Positions 15,153 through 20,542 of a stretch of 20,542 nt of DNA are shown here, piece by piece (position 1 is the stretch's first letter; each line of letters begins with the position of its first letter). Position numbers and translations under genes: made by a program. The notes beneath the pieces are model-generated. The model worked only from the letters and a program-made list of their open reading frames with translations, was not told where the DNA came from and did no database searches. Source of the stretch: Methylococcaceae bacterium NSP1-2 (GTDB lineage: Bacteria > Pseudomonadota > Gammaproteobacteria > Methylococcales > Methylomonadaceae); contig NQJH01000002.1 of NCBI GenBank assembly GCA_002256685.1, positions 1-20,542 on the forward strand, written 5' to 3'.

Positions 15153-15188
15153 CTGTTTTCTAACTAATAGCTGAAGCTATTGGACTCC
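15135..15188. repeat. Double-hairpin repeat, copy 3, overlapping the end of alr
   Basis: The 54-bp copy is GGAGT, near-palindrome AAAGCAGCTTTAGCTGTTTT (15140-15159), a short spacer, near-palindrome AATAGCTGAAGCTATT (15167-15181), GG, ACTCC. It has the orientation of copy 2. Its first 18 bases encode the last residues and stop codon of alr, and the remainder fills nearly all the gap to the convergent rapZ stop at 15196. It may serve as a two-way hairpin barrier between the convergent genes. Confidence 0.85.
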
Positions 15189-15195
15189 TTTTCGG

Positions 15196-16053
15196 CTAAC
15201 TTAAATCTCTATGGCGGACAATAACATTCAGTGCTGGATTTTTGAAACGTTGGCTCAATGCGTCAGCAAGATAAACTGAACGATGTTGCCCACCGGTACA
15301 ACCGATGGCTACTGTCAAATAACTCCGCCCTTCGGCATCAAAACGCGGTAGCCACCGCGTCAGAAAATCAGCAATATCCTGAAAAAGTTCAGTGACTAAG
15401 GCTTGTTCTTTAAGAAAATCAATAACTGGCTGATCTTTTCCCGTTAAACCGCGTAATTCTGGAATCCAGTAAGGATTGGGTAGCGTGCGGGCATCAAATA
15501 CAAAGTTTGCGTCGAGCGGAATACCATTTTTAAAGCCAAATGATTGAAATTGTAAAGAAATATGTTTGAAGTTACGCTCATCGATTTGGTCTCTAATCAA
15601 TTCGCGTAATTGATGGTAATGGGTTCGACTGGTGTCTATCACGACGTTGGCGTGTCTAGCAATCGGTTCTAGCATTGCTTTTTCGATTTTTAACGCATCT
15701 TTTAACGGAATATTGGCATCAGTTAGTGGATGTTTTCGGCGCGTTTCGCTATAACGCTTTAATAAAGTGGCTTCGTCTGCATGTAGAAAAATAATTTCAC
15801 AGGCGATACCTTTACTGCGAATGAGGTCTAAGCAATCGGAAAAATTATTCAGACTGTCGTTTTTATTGCGGGCATCAATGCCAATGGCGGTTTTTTCATA
15901 GGTTTTTTCATCCGCCAGCATGACATGACCAATGAAGTCTTCGAGTAAGGTGACGGGTAGATTATCAATACAGTAATAGCCACAATCTTCAAGTGTATCT
16001 AAAGCAGTACTCTTACCTGCACCAGATAAAGCACTAACAATGAGTAATTTCAT
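15196..16053 (-). CDS. rapZ: RapZ-type P-loop protein (RNase adapter family)
   Basis: In E. coli, RapZ binds small RNAs GlmZ/GlmY and guides RNase E, controlling glucosamine-6-phosphate synthase; the wider family (YvcJ) binds nucleotides. The 285-residue protein has an N-terminal P-loop SALSGAGKST (7-16), in which Ala8 replaces the first Gly of GxxxxGKS. It continues DTLEDCGYYCIDNLP, IDTSRTHYHQLR, LQFQSFGFKNGIPLDANFVFD, LPNPYW and GCTGGQHRSVYLAD. It ends RHRDLS and lacks the Lys-Arg-Lys tail that contributes to RNA binding in the E. coli protein. It lies 60 bp after hpf without the usual ptsN between them. The ribosome binding site is weak. Family assignment is firm; an sRNA-adapter role here is doubtful. 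Confidence 0.93.
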   Translation of the reverse strand: MKLLIVSALSGAGKSTALDTLEDCGYYCIDNLPVTLLEDFIGHVMLADEKTYEKTAIGIDARNKNDSLNNFSDCLDLIRSKGIACEIIFLHADEATLLKRYSETRRKHPLTDANIPLKDALKIEKAMLEPIARHANVVIDTSRTHYHQLRELIRDQIDERNFKHISLQFQSFGFKNGIPLDANFVFDARTLPNPYWIPELRGLTGKDQPVIDFLKEQALVTELFQDIADFLTRWLPRFDAEGRSYLTVAIGCTGGQHRSVYLADALSQRFKNPALNVIVRHRDLS

Positions 16054-16069
16054 AAATTTATGGGGTAAT

Positions 16070-16099
16070 GTTTAAGGCACGAAAAATCGTACCTTAAAC
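16070..16099 (-). other. Strong hairpin between hpf and rapZ
   Basis: On the minus-strand transcript GUUUAAGGUACG pairs with CGUGCCUUAAAC over all 12 positions (one U-G pair) around the 6-base loop AUUUUU. No T-run follows, so it is not a classical terminator. It fills half of the 60-bp gap and could set rapZ expression by mRNA processing or partial termination. Confidence 0.65.
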
Positions 16100-16113
16100 G
16101 GCTTAGCTTTTTA

Positions 16114-16401
16114 TTAATGCTGATTATGTTTTTCTTTGTGCTTAGTAATTTGACGATCTAACTTGTCAACCATTGCATCAATAGCAGCATACATATTTTC
16201 TTGATGATCTTCAGCGAATAATTTCGCACCGCTCAGTTGCAGTGTGGCTTCCGCTTTTTGAACTAATTTTTCTACGCTTAAAATAACATGTACCTCTGTA
16301 ACTTTATCAAAATGACGCGCTAATTTAGCGAATTTGTCGTCGATATGCGCTTTTAATGCGTCGGTTACTTCAAGATGATGACCTGTTACTATAACTTGCA
16401 T
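16114..16401 (-). CDS. hpf: Ribosome hibernation promoting factor, short form (HPF)
   Basis: Binds the 30S subunit near the A and P sites in resting cells and promotes inactive 100S ribosome dimers. The 95-residue length equals the short HPF of E. coli, with no C-terminal extension of the long form. Recognisable features are MQVIVTGHHLEVTDALKAHI at the start, KFAKLARHFDKVTEVHVIL, ENMYAAIDAMVDKLDRQITK and a His/Lys-rich end. AAAGGAG precedes the ATG by 8 bp, the strongest ribosome binding site in the cluster. It follows rpoN by 51 bp, the standard order. Confidence 0.95.
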   Translation of the reverse strand: MQVIVTGHHLEVTDALKAHIDDKFAKLARHFDKVTEVHVILSVEKLVQKAEATLQLSGAKLFAEDHQENMYAAIDAMVDKLDRQITKHKEKHNQH

Positions 16402-16452
16402 GGATTAAACTCCTTTCTTTAATGATAATAATGGATGGTGCTTCAGTTCGCG

Positions 16453-17895
16453 TTATAAAACGCGCTTTCTCTGATTGGATGGTGAAATAGACATTGCTTC
16501 ACGATATTTGGCAACGGTTCTTCTCGCAACATTAATGCCTTTTTCTTTTAAAAGGGTCGCTATTTTGTCATCACTTAGCGGTTTTGCTAAATTTTCATTG
16601 CTAATTAATTCTTTAATAAAGGCACGAATCGCGGTAGATGAGCACTCACCGCCCGATTCCGTTGACACATGACTGGAAAAAAAGTATTTGAATTCAACGA
16701 TGCCATTGGGTGTGTGCATGTATTTTTGGGTGGTAACACGCGATATGGTCGATTCGTGCAGCTCTAATTCTTCGGCAATATCTTTCAGTATCATAGGGCG
16801 CATGGCAACCGAGCCATGTTCCAAAAACCCCGTTTGTTTTTCCACAATACAGCGAGCAACCCGCAGTAAGGTATCGTTACGATTATGTAAACTTTTGATA
16901 AACCATTTTGCTTCTTGCAAATGATTTTTCATGCAGGTGTTATCCGTACTGTTATCGGCTCTTTTAATGAGTGCCGAATAAAAAGGATTAACCCGCAATT
17001 TAGGGGCGACATCTCGATTAAGACTGACTTGCCACTGACCGCTTTGTTTGGCGACATAGACATCGGGAATCACATATTCATAATCCGACTCTTGTATTTT
17101 AGCACCCGGTCTAGGGTCTAGGGTTCTGATTAATGCAATCACGAGTCGGGCGTTTTGTTCAGTCAGTTGCAGGTCACGCATGATTTTTTCTTGACCATGT
17201 GTTGCCAAACTGTCCAAATAATTAGCAACAATTGCCAGTGCGGCGGTTTTGTAAGCGGTATTATCGGGTAGCTGTTGCAATTGTAAGGTTAAGCACTCAC
17301 TTAAATTCCGCGCACCGATACCGACCGGTTCAAAGCTTTGAATAAGATGCAACACCGCGATGACTTCATCAAAATCAAGATCATCCAACTGATTTTGTAA
17401 ACTTTGAAAAATATCTTCAAGCGAGCTGACCAGATAACCATCTTCATTGATAGAATCAATAATGGTAATCGCAATCGCCCGATCACGTTCTGAAGTATGG
17501 GTTAATTCCAATTGCCACAATAAGTGATCTAGCAGCGTGGAGCTTTTAGTATTTTGGGGTTCAAAGTCAATTAACTCACTGGCATTACCCGCTGCCACCA
17601 TCGCATTTTCATAAATATCTTCCCATGAAGAATCTATCGGTAATTCGTCTGGAACATCAGTTTGTGAACCTTCACTGGTTTGTGAATCAATATTTTCGCT
17701 TCTTTTATCTAAACTGGGATCAAAAAGCGGCTCACTACTGTCTTCTTCAATTTCCAGCATCATATTAGACTCAAGTGCCTGCTGGATTTCTTGTTGTAGG
17801 TCTAAGGTAGACATTTGCAACAATTTAAGTGATTGCTGCAATTGTGGCGTTAACGAAAGTTGCTGACCTAAGCGAAGATTTAAGGATTGTTTCAT
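16453..17895 (-). CDS. rpoN: RNA polymerase sigma-54 factor (RpoN)
   Basis: Directs RNA polymerase to -24/-12 promoters, where enhancer-binding ATPases such as NtrC open the complex. The 480 residues start with the Gln/Leu-rich activator-interacting region I (LGQQLSLTPQLQQSLKLLQM, about 8-27). An acidic region II runs from about 52 to 105, then comes the core-binding region (about 115-300). The DNA-binding part has the helix-turn-helix ESTISRVTTQKYMHTPNGIV and the RpoN box ARRTVAKYRE (457-466), both intact. It lies 24 bp after lptB with little ribosome binding site. A small hairpin (CGCGTT-ATAA-AACGCG, 16449-16464) spans its stop codon. The porin promoter at 2138-2153 is a likely target. Confidence 0.97.
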   Translation of the reverse strand: MKQSLNLRLGQQLSLTPQLQQSLKLLQMSTLDLQQEIQQALESNMMLEIEEDSSEPLFDPSLDKRSENIDSQTSEGSQTDVPDELPIDSSWEDIYENAMVAAGNASELIDFEPQNTKSSTLLDHLLWQLELTHTSERDRAIAITIIDSINEDGYLVSSLEDIFQSLQNQLDDLDFDEVIAVLHLIQSFEPVGIGARNLSECLTLQLQQLPDNTAYKTAALAIVANYLDSLATHGQEKIMRDLQLTEQNARLVIALIRTLDPRPGAKIQESDYEYVIPDVYVAKQSGQWQVSLNRDVAPKLRVNPFYSALIKRADNSTDNTCMKNHLQEAKWFIKSLHNRNDTLLRVARCIVEKQTGFLEHGSVAMRPMILKDIAEELELHESTISRVTTQKYMHTPNGIVEFKYFFSSHVSTESGGECSSTAIRAFIKELISNENLAKPLSDDKIATLLKEKGINVARRTVAKYREAMSISPSNQRKRVL

Positions 17896-17919
17896 TTTGG
17901 TATTATATTTATCGGCATT

Positions 17920-18645
17920 TTACATGCTAAAGTTATTGCCAAGGTAGACTTTGCGCACTTGTTCATTAGCAACAATCTCTTTCGCACCGCCTTCTGCAAT
18001 GACTTGCCCTTGATTAAGAATATAAGCGCGATCACAAATACCTAAGGTTTCTCTGACGTTATGTTCAGTAATCAGCACGCCAATACCGCGATCTTTCAAA
18101 TGCTCGATGATTTTTTTAATATCCTCTACAGAGATGGGATCAACACCCGCAAATGGCTCATCTAATAAAATAAATTGTGGATTAGTTGCTAAGGCTCTGG
18201 CAATTTCCAGCCGCCGCCTTTCACCACCTGATAAACTTGACGCTTGCTGATCGCGTAACCGAGTGATGTGAAACTCTTCCAGCAATTCTTCAATCACCAA
18301 CTCCATTTCTCCACGCGTTAAATCAGAACGAATTTGCAACACGGCGCGTAAATTATCAGCAACACTGAGTTTACGAAATATCGACGGTTCTTGTGGTAAA
18401 TAACCGATACCTAATCGCGCTCTTAAGTGCATAGGGTGATGGGTTATATCCTGATTATCTAAGGTAATCTGCCCTTCATCTGCCTTAACCAATCCTACCA
18501 TCATATAAAAGCTAGTGGTTTTCCCCGCCCCATTAGGTCCAAGTAAGCCCACGACTTCACTGGTATTAACCTGTAAAGAAACACCATTGACCACATTGCG
18601 ATTATTGTAGGATTTTATGAGCTGAGTTGCTACAAGTGTACTCAT
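17920..18645 (-). CDS. lptB: LPS export ABC transporter ATPase LptB
   Basis: Cytoplasmic ATPase that powers extraction of LPS from the inner membrane with LptF and LptG. All ABC motifs are intact in 241 residues: Walker A GPNGAGKTT (36-44), Q-loop GYLPQEPSIF (81-90), signature LSGGE (138-142) followed by RRRLEIARALA, Walker B FILLDEP (158-164), and the switch His in ITEHNVRET. Length and sequence match LptB closely. Its ATG overlaps the lptA stop by 4 bp (ATGA), so translation is coupled. lptF and lptG are not in the window and are normally elsewhere. Confidence 0.97.
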   Translation of the reverse strand: MSTLVATQLIKSYNNRNVVNGVSLQVNTSEVVGLLGPNGAGKTTSFYMMVGLVKADEGQITLDNQDITHHPMHLRARLGIGYLPQEPSIFRKLSVADNLRAVLQIRSDLTRGEMELVIEELLEEFHITRLRDQQASSLSGGERRRLEIARALATNPQFILLDEPFAGVDPISVEDIKKIIEHLKDRGIGVLITEHNVRETLGICDRAYILNQGQVIAEGGAKEIVANEQVRKVYLGNNFSM

Positions 18646-19154
18646 TGCGGCTTTTTTTCTTTCGATTTCGGTTGCAAAGTCACATGCACACGCTTAGCAT
18701 CCGATGCAGTTTCACCGGCTTTAACCACGGAGTTTCTACTGTCATATTCAATCAGATTACTTGAATAAGTGCCATTACCTTGCCAGACGGTCGCCTCATC
18801 AATCAGCACCAGTAGATTTTTCTTAGGGTAATATTCGCCTGTTAACGCCTCGCCTGTTATATCTTCGTCACCTTCTTTAGGCGTTTGTTTAAACTTTGCT
18901 TTTTTGCCAGTAAAGACCAACTTTTCCGCATCGCCATCTTTAAAATAGACCACCAATTTATCCGATTCTACGCGCAGACTACCCTGAATGGAGACCACAT
19001 TACCGGTATAAATACTGGTAGCGGCAGCATCATCATAAGTAGCAGTATTGGAATCAATATTGATGGGCTGATCCTTGTCAGTCTCTAGGGCGAAAGTGCC
19101 TGCACTAAAAAATCCTAGCAACAGTACACAAGCGTATTTTTTAATTTGTTTCAT
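18642..19154 (-). CDS. lptA: Periplasmic LPS transport protein LptA
   Basis: Forms the beta-jellyroll bridge that carries LPS across the periplasm from LptC to LptD. The 170-residue precursor has a signal peptide (KKYACVLLLGFFSAGTFA, cut before LETDKDQ at about residue 23). An OstA-type domain follows (INIDSNTATYDDAAATSIYT, GNVVSIQGSLRVESDKLVVY), and the tail is Lys-rich and probably disordered. AAGGAAA precedes the ATG, which lies 14 bp inside the end of lptC. Confidence 0.94.
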   Translation of the reverse strand: MKQIKKYACVLLLGFFSAGTFALETDKDQPINIDSNTATYDDAAATSIYTGNVVSIQGSLRVESDKLVVYFKDGDAEKLVFTGKKAKFKQTPKEGDEDITGEALTGEYYPKKNLLVLIDEATVWQGNGTYSSNLIEYDSRNSVVKAGETASDAKRVHVTLQPKSKEKKPQ

Positions 19155-19707
19155 ATTTTCCTTTTACATTTGACAGCAACTCCAGATGAATAGGAGCTAC
19201 AAAAACCAGTTTCATACCGATACCCGTGGTGGTGTTAGGTGGACTAATTAGTTCTGCCCATTCATTGGTTTCTGCATAACTTGTATCTGGCTTCACTCTT
19301 AAGTTAGAGGTATTAATAATGAGTTCCTTGACACCGTCTGCTTTCGCTCTGCTAACAACAGCTTTACCGTTCAAGAATAGGTCTTTACCATCGGCAGACA
19401 ACACACCCGCTTGTGCTTTAATAACCCACGGTGGGGTTTTTTCGTTATAAAAAAACATCAATGGATTAACGGTATGCGTGGTGTCATCATCACTGTAGTG
19501 CATCACTTGCTCGGCAATTAATTTTTTATCTAATTTACCAAATTCATTCATTTCAAATTTAGTATAACCTGTGCTGAAATAATCCGTACTGTGTGCCGGT
19601 ACAATGCTTCTTTGCTCGCCATCGCCTTCTATCAGTCTAACCAGTCCCCAGCTCACGAGGGCAACAGTGGTTAGTGTCAGATAGAATCTTTTGTTTCTTA
19701 TCTTCAT
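19141..19707 (-). CDS. lptC: LPS export protein LptC
   Basis: Bitopic inner-membrane protein that receives LPS from LptB2FG and hands it to LptA. In 188 residues there is a basic start (MKIRNKR), one membrane helix (about 8-25, FYLTLTTVALVSWGLVRLI) and a periplasmic jellyroll domain with MNEFGKLDKKLIAEQVMHYS and INTSNLRVKPDTSYAETNEW typical of the family. The sequence is as variable as usual for LptC; the position between kdsC and lptA supports the call. Its ATG overlaps the kdsC stop by 4 bp. Confidence 0.92.
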   Translation of the reverse strand: MKIRNKRFYLTLTTVALVSWGLVRLIEGDGEQRSIVPAHSTDYFSTGYTKFEMNEFGKLDKKLIAEQVMHYSDDDTTHTVNPLMFFYNEKTPPWVIKAQAGVLSADGKDLFLNGKAVVSRAKADGVKELIINTSNLRVKPDTSYAETNEWAELISPPNTTTGIGMKLVFVAPIHLELLSNVKGKYETN

Positions 19708-20234
19708 TTAAGGTAGCTACTCAATACGTCATTCATTGTGCCTTGTGCCTGCATAATAAAATCGCAAACCTCACGCACTGCACCACAGCCGCCCGCTAAC
19801 TCAGTACACCAATCAGCCCGTTGTTTAACAGCAAAATTAGCATCATTAACCGCAATTGCTAAACCGACGCGAACCATCAACGGCAAATCCAATAAATCAT
19901 CACCGACATGCGCGGCTTGTTCTGGCGTAATGCCTATTTTCTCAATAATCTCATTAAAAGCCGAAATTTTATTTTCATGCCCCTGATAAACATGCTCAAT
20001 CCCTAGATTTTTCATGCGTAGCGCGACTGAATTAGATTTTCGTCCTGAAATAACCGCAACTTCCACACCCGTTTGCCGTAATAGCTTAATCCCATGCCCA
20101 TCGCGTGCATGAAACGCCTTATATTCATTGCCGTCATTATCAAAAAACAGCTTACCATCGGTGAGTACACCATCGACATCTAAAATCAGTAATTTCAGTT
20201 TTTTAGCTTTTTCGACCAGCTCGTTACTCATCAT
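19704..20234 (-). CDS. kdsC: 3-deoxy-D-manno-octulosonate 8-phosphate phosphatase KdsC
   Basis: HAD-family phosphatase that releases Kdo from Kdo-8-phosphate for LPS inner core synthesis. It has no cap domain, as expected for the tetrameric KdsC class at 176-177 residues. HAD motif I is LDVDGVLTDG, motif II AVISGRKSNSV, and motif IV HVGDDLLDLPLM. Three starts are possible: GTG at 20237, ATG at 20234 and ATG at 20231. I prefer 20234 because it forms a TGATG junction with the kdsD stop and lies 8 bases after GGGG; the choice changes only one residue either way. Confidence 0.94.
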   Translation of the reverse strand: MMSNELVEKAKKLKLLILDVDGVLTDGKLFFDNDGNEYKAFHARDGHGIKLLRQTGVEVAVISGRKSNSVALRMKNLGIEHVYQGHENKISAFNEIIEKIGITPEQAAHVGDDLLDLPLMVRVGLAIAVNDANFAVKQRADWCTELAGGCGAVREVCDFIMQAQGTMNDVLSSYLK

Positions 20235-20542
20235 CACACAATCCCCGCGCGGATTAAATCGTGCATATTTAATGCCCCAACCGCGTGTTGTTGGTCATCG
20301 ACCACGATTAACGCATTAATTTTTTTTCGTTCCATAATCTGCATGGCTTCGGCGGCTAAAATATTGGCTTTAATCACGGCGCATTGTGGGGTCATGACTT
20401 CCATAATACTGGTGGTGTGAATGTTCAGATTTTTAGACAGCATACGGCGTAAATCACCATCGGTAAAAATGCCGCTAACTTGCTGTTTAGTATTAATAAT
20501 TGCCGTCATACCCAATTTTTTCTCAGTCATTTCCAGCAATGC
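20234..20542 (-). CDS. kdsD: KdsD, D-arabinose 5-phosphate isomerase (C-terminal CBS part)
   Basis: Converts ribulose 5-phosphate to arabinose 5-phosphate, the first step towards Kdo. Only the last 102 codons are in the window, and the frame is open to the right edge. They cover the tandem CBS region: MTAIINTKQQVSGIFTDGDL then RRML, a linker with SIMEVMTPQCAVI, and the second CBS with INALIVVDDQQHAVGALNMH and DLIRAGIV at the end. These are typical of KdsD/KpsF. The catalytic SIS domain lies beyond base 20542. The stop overlaps the kdsC start. Confidence 0.93.
   Translation of the reverse strand, partial: ALLEMTEKKLGMTAIINTKQQVSGIFTDGDLRRMLSKNLNIHTTSIMEVMTPQCAVIKANILAAEAMQIMERKKINALIVVDDQQHAVGALNMHDLIRAGIV

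Noticed and set aside
20537..20539. TTG as a start codon for a short CBS protein at the right edge
   Set aside because: The frame continues to the window edge and the product matches the C-terminal part of KdsD, so it is a truncated view of a longer gene.

Overview
The window carries ordinary gammaproteobacterial chromosomal genes, moderately AT-rich by eye. Three conserved gene neighbourhoods support this: dnaB-alr, kdsD-kdsC-lptC-lptA-lptB-rpoN-hpf-rapZ, and glnA next to bioA. The OmpL-like porin, the PAS-rich signalling genes and the many palindromic repeats would fit an environmental lineage such as the Methylococcales or a sulfur oxidiser. That placement is an inference. No rRNA, tRNA, CRISPR array, phage or plasmid gene was seen.

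Layout. 1-390: start of bioA (minus, cut by the window edge). 414-1895: glnA (minus) with two terminators in tandem after it. 1896-2224: a divergent control region with NtrC-type sites and a very good sigma-54 promoter facing right. 2225-4098: an outer-membrane porin and a small lipoprotein, closed by a strong terminator. 4233-9778: two signalling genes on the minus strand, a CheB-CheR-PAS fusion followed by a PAS-PAS-GGDEF-EAL protein, separated by 353 bp full of repeats. 9973-11262: mtaB (minus). 11614-15152: dnaB, interrupted in its Walker A motif by a 347-residue LAGLIDADG intein, then alr overlapping by 4 bp. 15196-20542: the LPS export / Kdo / sigma-54 cluster on the minus strand, from the 3' part of kdsD to rapZ, without ptsN or npr.

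How the parts connect. The rpoN product made at the right end would read the sigma-54 promoter in front of the porin at the left end. Glutamine synthetase and the porin-lipoprotein pair share a control region that looks NtrC-bound, so the porin is probably an uptake channel used under nitrogen limitation. The kdsD-kdsC and lptCAB genes make Kdo and move LPS to the outer membrane. The CheB-CheR-PAS and GGDEF-EAL pair looks like sensory input coupled to cyclic-di-GMP output.

Most unusual content. (1) The DnaB intein splits the Walker A Lys from its Thr. (2) A family of three 54-57 bp double-hairpin repeats bounded by GGAGT/ACTCC; one copy supplies the stop codon of alr. (3) One copy of that repeat lies inside a 125-bp MITE-like element with 15-bp perfect inverted ends and a 7-bp target duplication. 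(4) The sigma-54/NtrC arrangement in front of the porin. (5) A RapZ lacking the basic RNA-binding tail known from E. coli, in a cluster missing its usual PTS-Ntr partners.
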